NCBI GenBank assembly: GCA_001829005.1
Contig: MIAG01000002.1
Location: 440,837 to 504,836 of the forward strand
DNA length: 64,000 nt
Direction of reading: 5' to 3'
DNA from: Sphingobacteriia bacterium RIFOXYC2_FULL_35_18
GTDB taxonomy: Bacteria; Bacteroidota; Bacteroidia; Chitinophagales; Chitinophagaceae
This document shows positions 25,671 through 34,334 of the stretch, piece after piece. The notes under the pieces were generated by a model that saw only the letters and a list, made by a program, of their open reading frames with translations, had not been told where the DNA came from and ran no database searches. A program made the translations under genes and the position numbers. Position 1 is the first letter of the stretch, and every line of letters begins with the position of its first letter.

Positions 25671-26783
25671 ATGGCCAAAGCAAAAACAAGCAAGACTAAG
25701 TCGGTAATTACCGAAAAGTCTATGAATTTTTTAAAATCGTATATCAATACTCCATCCCCAGTAGGATTTGAAAGTGGTGGTCAAAAATTATGGATGGAAT
25801 ATATAAAACCCTATGTGGATACTATATTTACCGATCCTTATGGCACTGCTGTAGGTGTGGTAAATCCAACCGCCCCTTTTAAAGTTGTAATTGAAGCACA
25901 TTGTGATGAAATCAGCTGGTTTGTAAATTATATTAATGACCAAGGGCTTATTTATTTAAAAAGAAATGGTGGGGTAGACCACCAAATTGCTCCCGCAAAG
26001 CGAGTACTGATTCATGGAAAAAAAGGGCCAGTAAAAGCAGTATTTGGTTGGCCTGCAATTCATACCCGTTTAAGTAACCCTGAACAAAAAGAACCATCTC
26101 CTAAAATAGAAAACCTTTGCTTGGATTGTGGAGCAAGAAATAAAAAAGAAGTAGAAGCCTTGGGCATTCGAATTGGTTCTGTTGTTACCTACGAAGAAGG
26201 CTACGATGAATTGGCTTACGACTTTATCATTGGTCGTGCATTTGACAATAGAGTTGGGGGATTCATGATTGCTGAAGTAGCTAGACTACTTAAAGAAAAT
26301 AAAAAGCAATTACCTTTCGGACTTTATGTAGTGAATGCAGTACAAGAAGAAATTGGATTAAGAGGAGCCGAAATGATTGCACGTAGAATCAAACCCAATA
26401 TTGCTATCATTACCGATGTAACACACGATACCAGTACTCCTATGATTAGCAAGATTATTGAAGGGGATATTCAATGTGGCAAGGGGCCTTCACTTGCTTT
26501 TGCTCCTGCAATACATAATAAATTACTTGCAGTGGTAGAAACAGTTGCAGAGAAGAACAAAATTCCAGTTCAAATGCGCACATTAAGCAGAAGCACTGGA
26601 ACAGATACAGACAGTTTTGCATATGCCAACGATGGATGTCCTTCCGTTTTAATTTCTATCCCTTTAAGATATATGCATACAACGGTAGAAATGTTGCATA
26701 AAAAAGATATAGAAGACACCATCAAATTAATGTACGAAACCTTATTAACATTAACGCCTAAGACCAATCTTAGCTATTTATAA
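25671..26783 (+). CDS. M42-family metallo-aminopeptidase
   Basis: The 370-residue protein is an M42 (glutamyl aminopeptidase/TET-like) peptidase, normally a cytosolic dodecamer that trims N-termini of peptides. Metal and catalytic residues are in place: EAHCDEISW, GRAFDNRVGG, VQEEIGLRGAE, DVTHD, and RYMHTTVEM. The N-terminal 18 residues are Lys/Thr/Ser-rich and outside the domain. It begins ten bases after the UbiA-like gene and ends two bases before the amidotransferase gene, placing it in a gene string with an amidotransferase and an ATP-grasp ligase. That linkage could mean it handles the peptide substrate or product of that pair (inference). Confidence 0.92.
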   Translation: MAKAKTSKTKSVITEKSMNFLKSYINTPSPVGFESGGQKLWMEYIKPYVDTIFTDPYGTAVGVVNPTAPFKVVIEAHCDEISWFVNYINDQGLIYLKRNGGVDHQIAPAKRVLIHGKKGPVKAVFGWPAIHTRLSNPEQKEPSPKIENLCLDCGARNKKEVEALGIRIGSVVTYEEGYDELAYDFIIGRAFDNRVGGFMIAEVARLLKENKKQLPFGLYVVNAVQEEIGLRGAEMIARRIKPNIAIITDVTHDTSTPMISKIIEGDIQCGKGPSLAFAPAIHNKLLAVVETVAEKNKIPVQMRTLSRSTGTDTDSFAYANDGCPSVLISIPLRYMHTTVEMLHKKDIEDTIKLMYETLLTLTPKTNLSYL

Positions 26784-26785
26784 GC

Positions 26786-27625
26786 ATGGTAATACCCAGC
26801 CAAACAACCTACAAAGTAGCCATACTTGATCTATATGAAGGTCAGGCTAATGAAGGAATGCGTTGTATAAGAGCCATACTTGCCGAATGGAGCATAAAAA
26901 ATAATACCCCTATTCAATTGGATGAATTTAATGTTCGTCAACATTTGTCTGTCCCTTCTCTTGATTATGATTTATACATTTCAAGCGGCGGGCCTGGATC
27001 TCCTTTGGATACGGTTGATACAGAATGGGAAGCAGCTTATTTTAATTGGTTAAAAAAACTAGAGCAATGGAACAATAGCTCAACTTGTTTTCCTAAAAAA
27101 CAGGCTTTCTTTATATGCCATAGTTTTCAATTACTCTGCAGACACTATGAAATTGGCAATGTGTGCAAACGAAAATCTACTTCCTTTGGTGTTTTCCCTG
27201 TACATATGATGGAAGATGGCCACCATGAATTAATATTTAATGGATTAAATGATCCTTTCTATTGTGTAGACAGTAGAGATTATCAAGTGATTGAGCCCAA
27301 TCATGAAAAAATCAGGGCATTAGGAGGAGCCATTTTAGCAATTGAAAAAAACAGGCCACATGTCCCTTTTGAAAGGGCTATAATGGCTGTTCGTTTTAAT
27401 GAGTATTTTATGGGTACACAGTTTCATCCTGAAGCAGATGCCATTGGAATGGCTATGTATTTGCAGAGAGAAGACAAAAAAAATGTAGTTATTGAAGCCC
27501 ATGGATTAGCTAAATGGGAAAGTATGGTAGAACAATTAATGGATCCCGGAAAAATCATGTGGACCTACAACCATATTCTTCCTAACTTCCTAAATGAAGC
27601 CACCAAAGAATTGGTTTCACTATAG
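26786..27625 (+). CDS. Class I glutamine amidotransferase-like protein
   Basis: This 279-residue protein has the fold of GMP synthase-type GATase1 domains. The oxyanion strand reads YISSGGPGSPLD (64-75), the nucleophile region FFICHSFQLLC with C111, and the triad end MGTQFHPEAD with H214 and E216. The nucleophile elbow departs from the usual G-x-C-x-G: it is I-C-H-S-F-Q. The Cys-His-Glu triad is complete, so glutaminase or gamma-glutamyl hydrolase activity is plausible. No synthetase domain is fused. The partner is probably the ATP-grasp ligase encoded 16 bases downstream. The acceptor substrate is unknown. Confidence 0.82.
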   Translation: MVIPSQTTYKVAILDLYEGQANEGMRCIRAILAEWSIKNNTPIQLDEFNVRQHLSVPSLDYDLYISSGGPGSPLDTVDTEWEAAYFNWLKKLEQWNNSSTCFPKKQAFFICHSFQLLCRHYEIGNVCKRKSTSFGVFPVHMMEDGHHELIFNGLNDPFYCVDSRDYQVIEPNHEKIRALGGAILAIEKNRPHVPFERAIMAVRFNEYFMGTQFHPEADAIGMAMYLQREDKKNVVIEAHGLAKWESMVEQLMDPGKIMWTYNHILPNFLNEATKELVSL

Positions 27626-27641
27626 CCCAAAATGATATTTT

Positions 27642-28838
27642 ATGGTTGCTGCAATCAGAAAAAAATTCAACGAGTCTTTTACAGTAGCTGGGTATCAACA
27701 ATACCTTGCCTTGTTAAATGAAAAGTTTAAAGGAGCAATCGAATTTAGGGTTGCCGAAACACCTGTATTTATTGATCGAATTTTTAAAGAGAAAATACTA
27801 TCTGCATGTGAATCAATAGTAGATTTTATTGTTCAACCCAACTTCACGGAATTAACGAACAATGCAATTCCCTTGAATGTTCAGGTTCCCAATCAAAATA
27901 AACATACCCATTTTATTGCTTTTGACTTTGGAATCTGTGAAAATGATCAAGGCGAATTAGAACCACAATTAATTGAAATGCAGGGATTCCCTACATTATT
28001 TGGATATCAAATTTGGCAGGACTTAATATGTAGAAAGCAATTCAATATACCAGACAACTATAGTTGTTATTTAAATGGATTTACAACAGAAACCTATACG
28101 AACTTACTTAATGAAATAATTGTAAGCAACTATTCACCTGAAGAAGTGATCTTATTAGAATTATTTCCGCATGAACAAAAAACAAAAATCGACTTTTATT
28201 TTACATCAGAATATACAGGTATTTCCGTGGTATGTTTAACCGAATTAATAAAAGAAGGAGCAGACCTATTTTATTTTAAAGACAACAAGAAAATTCAAAT
28301 TAAGCGCATTTATAACAGGATTATATTTGATGATTTACAACAACAGAAAAAAGAAATTCAAGAAAAAGGAAAGATACTTTTTGAAGAATTAAATGTTGAA
28401 TGGGTTCCTCATCCCAATTGGTTCTACAGAATTAGTAAATATACTTTGCCATTTATTCATCATCCATATGTTCCCACTACATGGTTTTTGAATGAATTAA
28501 AACAAGTTCCAAAAGACTTGGAAAACTATGTATTAAAACCACTGTTCTCTTTTGCAGGGCAAGGTGTAGTCATTGATGTAACACCAGAAGATATTCAATC
28601 AGTAAATGATCCAGAAAATTGGATCCTTCAAAAAAAGGTTAAATACGCTGCTGTTATAAATACCCCAAACGAGCCTGCTAAAGCAGAGCTAAGAATATTT
28701 TACTTTTGGAAAGAGGGTAATGCAAGGCCTATTGCAACCAATAACTTAGCCCGCCTCAGCAAAGGAAAAATGATTGGTGTTAGATACAACCAAGATAAAG
28801 ACTGGGTTGGAGGAAGTCTTGCTTATTTTGAAAAATGA
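27642..28838 (+). CDS. ATP-grasp-type ligase, uncharacterised
   Basis: The 398-residue protein looks like an ATP-grasp carboxylate-amine ligase of the glutathionylspermidine synthase-related kind. A pre-ATP-grasp region includes FDFGICENDQGELEPQLIEM. The ATP-binding strand and glycine loop read NYVLKPLFSFAGQGVVI (K299, G306, G308). The magnesium and phosphate side is AELRIFYFW (E349, R351) and ATNNLARLSKGKMIG (N367, N368). Such enzymes join a carboxylate to an amine via an acyl phosphate. It sits between the amidotransferase and miaE, overlapping miaE by four bases. The substrate is unknown, and the start could be a few codons off. Confidence 0.72.
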   Translation: MVAAIRKKFNESFTVAGYQQYLALLNEKFKGAIEFRVAETPVFIDRIFKEKILSACESIVDFIVQPNFTELTNNAIPLNVQVPNQNKHTHFIAFDFGICENDQGELEPQLIEMQGFPTLFGYQIWQDLICRKQFNIPDNYSCYLNGFTTETYTNLLNEIIVSNYSPEEVILLELFPHEQKTKIDFYFTSEYTGISVVCLTELIKEGADLFYFKDNKKIQIKRIYNRIIFDDLQQQKKEIQEKGKILFEELNVEWVPHPNWFYRISKYTLPFIHHPYVPTTWFLNELKQVPKDLENYVLKPLFSFAGQGVVIDVTPEDIQSVNDPENWILQKKVKYAAVINTPNEPAKAELRIFYFWKEGNARPIATNNLARLSKGKMIGVRYNQDKDWVGGSLAYFEK

Positions 28839-29464
28839 CCCAACATTATATGACCGAAAACTTATCTACGCATACCAAGAATATCCTTGGCTTACAATTA
28901 CCCACAGACCCAAGATGGGTAGATCTAGCAAGCATTTCATTAGAAGCAATATTAACTGACCATGCTTATTGCGAGCAGAAAGCAGCTTTAACCTGTATTT
29001 CTTATATTCAAAGATATTCTGATAGAAAAGAATTGGTAGAAGCCTTATCCCCTATTGTTACAGAAGAATGGGGACATTTCAGAGCAGTACTGGCAGAACT
29101 AAATAAAAGAGGGCTTGCTTTAGGTAAACAACGAAAAGATGAATACGTAAATCAGTTATTGATTTTTCAACACAAGGGTGGCCATATAGAAGACCGACTT
29201 TTAGATCAATTACTCACGATGGCATTAATTGAAGCAAGAAGCTGCGAACGTTTCAAACGATTAAGTGAAGGTTTGGATGACCCTTATCTTAGAAAATTCT
29301 ATCGAAAATTTATGGAAAGCGAAGCAGGTCACTATACGTTGTTTATAACCCTTGCAGAATTATATATTCCTAAAACAAAAGTTAGAGCTAGGTGGAAGGA
29401 ATGGCTTGCGCACGAAATTGAAATCATGAAACATCTTGAATTAAGAGGGGATCGAATTCATTAA
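28835..29464 (+). CDS. miaE: tRNA-(ms2io6A) hydroxylase MiaE
   Basis: MiaE (209 aa) is a di-iron ferritin-like oxygenase that hydroxylates the isopentenyl side chain of 2-methylthio-N6-isopentenyladenosine at tRNA position 37. Iron ligands are visible in ILTDHAYCEQKAA, the EExxH box EEWGHF, IEARSCERF and ESEAGHYTLF. The start overlaps the ATP-grasp stop (ATGA). The substrate is made by MiaA (encoded at 5.3 kb) plus MiaB (not in the window). Its coupling to an unrelated ligase is unexpected. A terminator hairpin lies 100 bases downstream. Confidence 0.92.
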   Translation: MTQHYMTENLSTHTKNILGLQLPTDPRWVDLASISLEAILTDHAYCEQKAALTCISYIQRYSDRKELVEALSPIVTEEWGHFRAVLAELNKRGLALGKQRKDEYVNQLLIFQHKGGHIEDRLLDQLLTMALIEARSCERFKRLSEGLDDPYLRKFYRKFMESEAGHYTLFITLAELYIPKTKVRARWKEWLAHEIEIMKHLELRGDRIH

Positions 29465-29563
29465 ATTAAATTTTTTCTGAGGCTTAGAGCTTCTAATATT
29501 AATCTTTAATCCATCCATATTTATTGATCTGGTAATTAACTTTTTTCAGAACGAGACAAGCAT

Positions 29564-29595
29564 AAAAAAAGCCCTGAGTAAACTCAGGGCTTTTT
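29564..29595. terminator. Bidirectional terminator between miaE and the OmpA gene
   Basis: GCCCTGAG and CTCAGGGC pair around a four-base loop (29571-29590), flanked by seven A on the left and five T on the right. It can serve both converging transcription units. The 100 bases before it hold nothing else recognisable. Confidence 0.88.
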
Positions 29596-29615
29596 CAATA
29601 TTAGTAGTTCACTAA

Positions 29616-30965
29616 TTACTCTTGAACTTTAAAGTCTACTCTTCTATTTAGTGCCTTACCCTTTGCAGTTTTATTATCTGCAATTGGTTGAGTACTTCCG
29701 AAGCCTTCAGCAGTAAGTCTTGCAGCATCAATTTTTTGAGCTACTAAGTAATCTTTAACTGCATTAGCACGCTTCAATGACAATGGATTATTGATTTTAT
29801 CATTTCCTGAAGCATCAGTATGTCCTTCTACGAAAAGCTTCAAAGTTGGATTCTCATTTAACGCTTTTACCACTTTGTTTAACTCAACTTTAGACACTTT
29901 GGTCAATACTGCAGAACCAGAAACAAACTGTACTTTCTTATTGTCAAAATTGTAAGCTGCTTTTAATTCAGGACAACCATTGTTTTCGCGAGCTCCTTTA
30001 ATTGAAGGACATTTATCTTCTTCATCATTTACTCCATCACCATCGGTATCAGGAATAGGACATCCTTGGTAACGAGCTAAACCTGGAACTGATGGACACT
30101 TGTCTTCTTCATCATTCACACCGTCTTTATCGGTATCAGGAATAGGACATCCATTGTATTTAGCAATTCCTTTAATGGTAGGACACTTATCGTTCTCATC
30201 GTTGATGCCATCTTTATCGGTATCTGGAACAGGACAGCCATTGTACTTGGCAATACCTGCAACTGTAGGACACTTATCATCTTTGTCATTAATACCATCT
30301 TTGTCGGTATCAACTGGAGCTGGTGCAACCACAGGAGCTGGAGGAGGAGTAACCATTACAGGAGCTGGCTTGTCTTTCAATGGAGAAGCAATGCCTATAG
30401 AGTATGCAGTGTGATTTACTGCTAATCCAGAAATAGCAGGACGATACAACATTTGAGTATTGATGAAAGTTTCACCACCAATATTAAATTGTAATCCTAA
30501 ACCAGTATTTCCTTGAGCAGCAAAATAGGTTCCATTATACATTGAAGCGCCAACACCAAATGTTACATAAGGAACAACAACATATTTGTCTGTAAGCAAC
30601 TTAACATTCACATTAGCGTCTGCTTCCAACAAGAAAAGACTTCTTACAGAAGGTGCAACGCCAGACTTTCTATAAAAAGGATATTTGGTATAAGTTCCAG
30701 ATAAAGTAGCCATAAAGTCTACATGCTCAGAAATACCTTCAAAATATTGTAAGCTTAAACCAGGACTCATTTCCTTCAAAGGAGTAAAAGCACCACTCTG
30801 AAGAACACGAGAAAGAGAAGTTCTGCCGATTTTTTCCGCAGTATACATATCATTTAAGAAAAATGCAATTCCTAAACTGGCTCTTTTCTTATAGCTGGTA
30901 GGTGTTTGTGCAAAAGAAGCCGTTGCCAAACCAACAACGATTAAAGAAAACAGAAATTTCTTCAT
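29616..30965 (-). CDS. OmpA-family outer membrane protein with thrombospondin type 3 repeats
   Basis: The 449-residue protein has a signal peptide (MKKFLFSLIVVGLATASFAQ), an N-terminal beta-barrel-like region (about 21-200), a Pro/Val linker, four thrombospondin type 3 calcium-binding repeats (219-333; DTDKDGINDKDDKCPTV type) and a C-terminal OmpA peptidoglycan-binding domain (FVEGHTDASGN, then LSLKRANAVKDYL and LNRRVDFKV). It should tether the outer membrane to peptidoglycan. It is monocistronic, with a promoter element upstream and a shared terminator downstream, consistent with high expression. Similar proteins are abundant in Bacteroidota. Confidence 0.93.
   Translation of the reverse strand: MKKFLFSLIVVGLATASFAQTPTSYKKRASLGIAFFLNDMYTAEKIGRTSLSRVLQSGAFTPLKEMSPGLSLQYFEGISEHVDFMATLSGTYTKYPFYRKSGVAPSVRSLFLLEADANVNVKLLTDKYVVVPYVTFGVGASMYNGTYFAAQGNTGLGLQFNIGGETFINTQMLYRPAISGLAVNHTAYSIGIASPLKDKPAPVMVTPPPAPVVAPAPVDTDKDGINDKDDKCPTVAGIAKYNGCPVPDTDKDGINDENDKCPTIKGIAKYNGCPIPDTDKDGVNDEEDKCPSVPGLARYQGCPIPDTDGDGVNDEEDKCPSIKGARENNGCPELKAAYNFDNKKVQFVSGSAVLTKVSKVELNKVVKALNENPTLKLFVEGHTDASGNDKINNPLSLKRANAVKDYLVAQKIDAARLTAEGFGSTQPIADNKTAKGKALNRRVDFKVQE
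29967..30311 (-). repeat. Four 87-base coding repeats (thrombospondin type 3 units)
   Basis: Inside the OmpA gene, residues 219-333 consist of four 29-residue units with the pattern DTDxDGxNDxxDKCP and ending NGCP or QGCP. Units one and two are most alike. The repetition is at protein and DNA level and could allow copy-number change by slippage. Confidence 0.88.
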
Positions 30966-30989
30966 AAACAGGTTTTTGTTAATTTATGG

Positions 30990-30997
30990 CAAAAATA
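30990..30997 (-). promoter_or_regulatory. Bacteroidota -7 element of the OmpA gene
   Basis: On the minus strand TATTTTTG matches TAnnTTTG and lies 24 bases before the OmpA ATG. No TTG is obvious at -33. Confidence 0.48.
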
Positions 30998-31039
30998 CAA
31001 GTAGAAATTGGTTTTCTAAAATTATGATAACTTTATCTT

Positions 31040-31522
31040 TTAATTATTTTTCCCACCCGGCACTTCAACCACTTCTAGTTTCACTTTTGCCAGACCCTTA
31101 TTCAAAAATTGTAATTTTTGAGCGGCTGCTCTAGTTAAATCAATCACTCTGCCCTTTTTCTTCATTCGAGGATGCATTCTATCATTAATCTTAACTACTA
31201 CCCATTTCCCATTTCTAATATTGGTAACTTTTACCCATGTTCCTAATTTGAGGCTATTACTTGCCCCTGTATAGGCTTTATTACTAAATTTTTCACCAGA
31301 AGCTGTTTTAATACCTTCAAAACGACCACTATAATAACTGGCTGTGCCCAGTACCACTTTCCCAGTAAAAACCAAATTGGCATCGGCTTTTAACGCACTA
31401 TCTGCAGACCACAACAAGCTATCAGGCATACCAGGATTAAATAGCACAGAATCTGATTGAGTTTGCCCTTGGGCTTTCCCAACAATCAGTAGAAAAAAGA
31501 TAAGAATTGTTTTATACTGCAT
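31040..31522 (-). CDS. RlpA-like double-psi beta-barrel secreted protein
   Basis: The 160-residue protein begins with a signal peptide ending near KAQGQ. The RlpA-type domain spans about 55-150: GTASYYSGRFEGIKTASGE, FSNKAYTGASNSLKLGTWVK, VVVKINDRMHP and VIDLTRAAAQKL. RlpA proteins bind or cleave denuded peptidoglycan glycans at the septum, and the Asp in INDR corresponds to the catalytic-site acid of the family. No SPOR domain is attached, so septal targeting is not assured. It is leftward, 168 bases after the DUF952 gene; that gap holds no gene or hairpin that I can see. Confidence 0.85.
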   Translation of the reverse strand: MQYKTILIFFLLIVGKAQGQTQSDSVLFNPGMPDSLLWSADSALKADANLVFTGKVVLGTASYYSGRFEGIKTASGEKFSNKAYTGASNSLKLGTWVKVTNIRNGKWVVVKINDRMHPRMKKKGRVIDLTRAAAQKLQFLNKGLAKVKLEVVEVPGGKNN

Positions 31523-31690
31523 TCAATTGCTTTAAATGAACAATAGTGCGCATATAAGGTACTAAAAATCACCAAATGAACCTCGCACTCTTTGCCACAA
31601 TAGCCAAATTGTATGCCGAAGATCAGTTCAAATAATATAAATAAACCATGTATACTAAATACAGGCTGATTTTCAATGACTTAAGATTGA

Positions 31691-31996
31691 TTAAATAGCA
31701 GTTACTTCAACTACTGCGTCCAAATTTAGGGTTCCATGAATATGAGGGAAAACTTCATTAATGCTTCCGGCTAATTCAAAAACAAGTGGACGTTCTACTT
31801 TTTCTTTCTGAATAGTCAGCTTTACTAAACCTTTCATTCCATGATAATATCTTTCTAATACACCTGCAACCTGATCTTCTGTACTGCAGTGCATAAACCC
31901 TTCTTTAGCCAAAGTATCTGCCTCATAAAATCCTTGCTTTAAAGCCAAATCCCATTTTTCTTGCGTAGTAATATGATATATAAATTCTCCGTTCAT
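31691..31996 (-). CDS. DUF952 domain-containing protein
   Basis: The 101-residue protein matches DUF952, small proteins distantly similar to ADP-ribosyltransferase folds: FIYHITTQEKWDLALKQGFYE, GFMHCSTEDQVAGVLERYY, and FPHIHGTLNLDAVV. The His in YHIT and the HCS segment are the conserved core residues. The function is unknown. It is the last gene of the aromatic operon, starting one base after the aroC stop, but nothing in the sequence links it to aromatic synthesis. Confidence 0.82.
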   Translation of the reverse strand: MNGEFIYHITTQEKWDLALKQGFYEADTLAKEGFMHCSTEDQVAGVLERYYHGMKGLVKLTIQKEKVERPLVFELAGSINEVFPHIHGTLNLDAVVEVTAI

Positions 31997-31997
31997 T

Positions 31998-32996
31998 TTA
32001 TATAATTCTTTTTAATTTCTGTTCTTGTAACATTAAATCTGTAATGACCATAGCTGTTACTGCTTCTAAAATTACAGGAACCCTTAATGCAATACACAAA
32101 TCATGCCTTCCTTTTATTGAAAATTGTTCTTGCTGTTTAGTTTCCCAATTCAATGAAATCTGCTCTTTAGGTGTTGAAGAAGTAGGCTTGATGGCAACCC
32201 TAAAATACAAATCATTTCCATTAGTTATACCGCCAACTATTCCACCTGCATGATTGGTTTTAGTTTGGCCCGACATGTTTTCAATGGCATCATTGTGCTC
32301 AGACCCATACATTTGGGCAGCTGCAAATCCTGCTCCAAATTCAATTCCTTTAACAGCAGGTATAGCAAATACAGCATGGCTAATGAGAGATTCAACGGAA
32401 TCAAAAAAATGTTCCCCTAAACCAATCGGCAAGCCCGATGCTGTGCAAGCCACAATCCCGCCCACACTGTCTTTTGCATCAATCGCTTTTTGCAATCCTT
32501 TCTCAATATCAAGTTCTCCGCCAATTTCGCTTATTTGGGATTGAATCTGTATCTTATGCTGAACTAATAACTTTTTGGCAACCACTCCTGCAGCAACCAA
32601 GCATACGGTTAATCGACCACTAAAATGTCCACCGCCTCTAAAATCTTCAAATCCCCCGTATTTCAGATGTGCTGTAAAATCTGCATGACCAGGTCTTGGA
32701 ATAGACCGATGTTTATCGTAATCCTGGCTTCTTGTATTGTTGTTTTCAAATAAAATAGTTAAGGGAGCACCAGTTGTTTTTCCATTGAATAATCCACTTT
32801 TAAAAATAGGCAAATCATCTTCTTTTCGAGGAGTTGTTCCTTTTTGTACTCCGCCTTTTCTTCTCTCGGTATCAAGAATAAAATCTTCAACAGATAAAGG
32901 AAGACCAGCAGGACATCCATCAATCACTAATCCAACAGATTCTCCATGAGACTCTCCAAAAATTTGCACTCTAAATAACTTTCCAAATGCGTTCAC
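31998..32996 (-). CDS. aroC: Chorismate synthase
   Basis: AroC (332 aa) converts EPSP to chorismate using reduced FMN, the last shared step of aromatic synthesis. Signature motifs are FRVQIFGESHGESVG at the N-terminus, FRGGGHFSGRLTV around the FMN and substrate site, and GRHDLCIALRVPVILEA near the end. The start codon is GTG. It is somewhat shorter than the usual 350-360 residues, at the C-terminus, but the core is complete. The gene lies 25 bases after aroA within the attenuated operon. Confidence 0.95.
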   Translation of the reverse strand: MNAFGKLFRVQIFGESHGESVGLVIDGCPAGLPLSVEDFILDTERRKGGVQKGTTPRKEDDLPIFKSGLFNGKTTGAPLTILFENNNTRSQDYDKHRSIPRPGHADFTAHLKYGGFEDFRGGGHFSGRLTVCLVAAGVVAKKLLVQHKIQIQSQISEIGGELDIEKGLQKAIDAKDSVGGIVACTASGLPIGLGEHFFDSVESLISHAVFAIPAVKGIEFGAGFAAAQMYGSEHNDAIENMSGQTKTNHAGGIVGGITNGNDLYFRVAIKPTSSTPKEQISLNWETKQQEQFSIKGRHDLCIALRVPVILEAVTAMVITDLMLQEQKLKRII

Positions 32997-33021
32997 CTTA
33001 CTGTTTTATATTTAAACGTTT

Positions 33022-34317
33022 TTATATTTCAGTTATTACACGAACTCCCAATTGCTGCAAGTGACTATAAAATGCTGGATAAGATTTATTAATTGCCTCC
33101 GCATCTTCTATAGTAACTGGTCCATTCGCATTTAAAGCCGCGATGGCTGAAGCCATCGCAATTCTATGATCGTGATGAGAATGAACAGTTCCCGATTGTA
33201 CTGTACTTAACTGTAATCCATTTCTAAGCCCAGTAATCAACATCAAGTTGTCTTGCAACTTGATTTCAACACCCAATTTACCAAATTCTTTTTGTAAACT
33301 AATCCCCCGATTACTCTCTTTGTGTTCAAGCCTATTCACCCCTTCTATCACAGTAGTGCCTTCGCAAAAAGCTGCCAGTGCTACCAGTGGAGGAAACAAA
33401 TCTGGACAATCAGTTGCATTAAAATGAAACGCTTTCAAAGGCAATGACTTAACTTCTATTTGATGTTCTTGAACAGAAAGCGCAGCTCCTGCGTCAGATA
33501 ATGCTTGCAAGATTGCCTTGTCTGCCTGTGTTGAAAACACATCCAATCCTTTAACGGTTATGCTGCCAGCAACTGCCCCAGCAACTAATAAAAAAGCGGC
33601 TCCACTCCAATCCCCTTCTACTTGATATTCTATTGATGCTTTTTTATTTTTTTGATCTGCGGCATGAAATTCAAAACTGGCGTAATCATTATTACGAACA
33701 ATTGTTCCAAATGCTTCCATCACTTTTAGAGTAAGATCAATGTATGGCCTACTTTTTAAATCGCGAACTGTAATTGTAACCCCATCTGCTTTTGCAGCTC
33801 CATAAGCCATCAATAATCCAGTCAAAAACTGTGAACTCAATGATCCATCAATTGTAATGTCTACAGGTTTTAATGGCCCTTGGATAGTGAAGGGTAGAAA
33901 TCCATTAGTAGAGTTAATTTGTATTCCGATTTGTGGAAGCACTTCATCAAAAAAATGCATCGGTCTTTTCAATAAACTTCCTGACCCATTAATAGTTAAG
34001 CTTGATTTGCTTAATGCAGCAATTGGTGTAAACATTCTGATCCCCAATCCACTTTCCCCACAATTTAATTCATTAGAAATCGGCGACACCCCATTACTTT
34101 CAATACTAATACTCCCATCATTATTCTTGATTACAACTGCTCCTAATTTTTGAATCATTTCAATAGCAGCCAAATCATCAAAACTATTTCCAGGATTAAT
34201 TATATGAGTTGTTCCATGATGCAGTAATGCAGCAGCACAAGCTCTCTGCATAGAGCTTTTACTTGCATTGGCAAGTATTTCACCTTGTATAGTAATAGGA
34301 TGAATGGTTGCAATCAT
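33022..34317 (-). CDS. aroA: 5-enolpyruvylshikimate-3-phosphate synthase
   Basis: AroA (431 aa) transfers enolpyruvyl from PEP to shikimate 3-phosphate. The substrate-binding N-terminal motif reads ASKSSMQRACAAALL (K, S and R of the usual K-S-x-x-x-R). Others are LNCGESGLGIRMFTPIAAL, SLSSQFLTGLLMAYG and the catalytic Asp region NATDCPDLFPPLVALA. The Gly that is common just before the first Lys region and governs glyphosate sensitivity is not read out here with certainty. It lies between aroB and aroC with gaps of 17 and 25 bases. Confidence 0.95.
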   Translation of the reverse strand: MIATIHPITIQGEILANASKSSMQRACAAALLHHGTTHIINPGNSFDDLAAIEMIQKLGAVVIKNNDGSISIESNGVSPISNELNCGESGLGIRMFTPIAALSKSSLTINGSGSLLKRPMHFFDEVLPQIGIQINSTNGFLPFTIQGPLKPVDITIDGSLSSQFLTGLLMAYGAAKADGVTITVRDLKSRPYIDLTLKVMEAFGTIVRNNDYASFEFHAADQKNKKASIEYQVEGDWSGAAFLLVAGAVAGSITVKGLDVFSTQADKAILQALSDAGAALSVQEHQIEVKSLPLKAFHFNATDCPDLFPPLVALAAFCEGTTVIEGVNRLEHKESNRGISLQKEFGKLGVEIKLQDNLMLITGLRNGLQLSTVQSGTVHSHHDHRIAMASAIAALNANGPVTIEDAEAINKSYPAFYSHLQQLGVRVITEI

Positions 34318-34334
34318 CAGTACAAATTGGAATA

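Noticed and set aside
29967..30311. Tandem DNA repeat as a possible CRISPR or satellite array
   Set aside because: The 87-base periodicity encodes thrombospondin type 3 repeats in frame, with diverged codons, so it is a protein repeat.
31523..31690. RNA gene or riboswitch in the 168-base gap before the RlpA-like gene
   Set aside because: No tRNA cloverleaf, strong stem or terminator could be found by eye; the gap looks like plain AT-rich promoter DNA.
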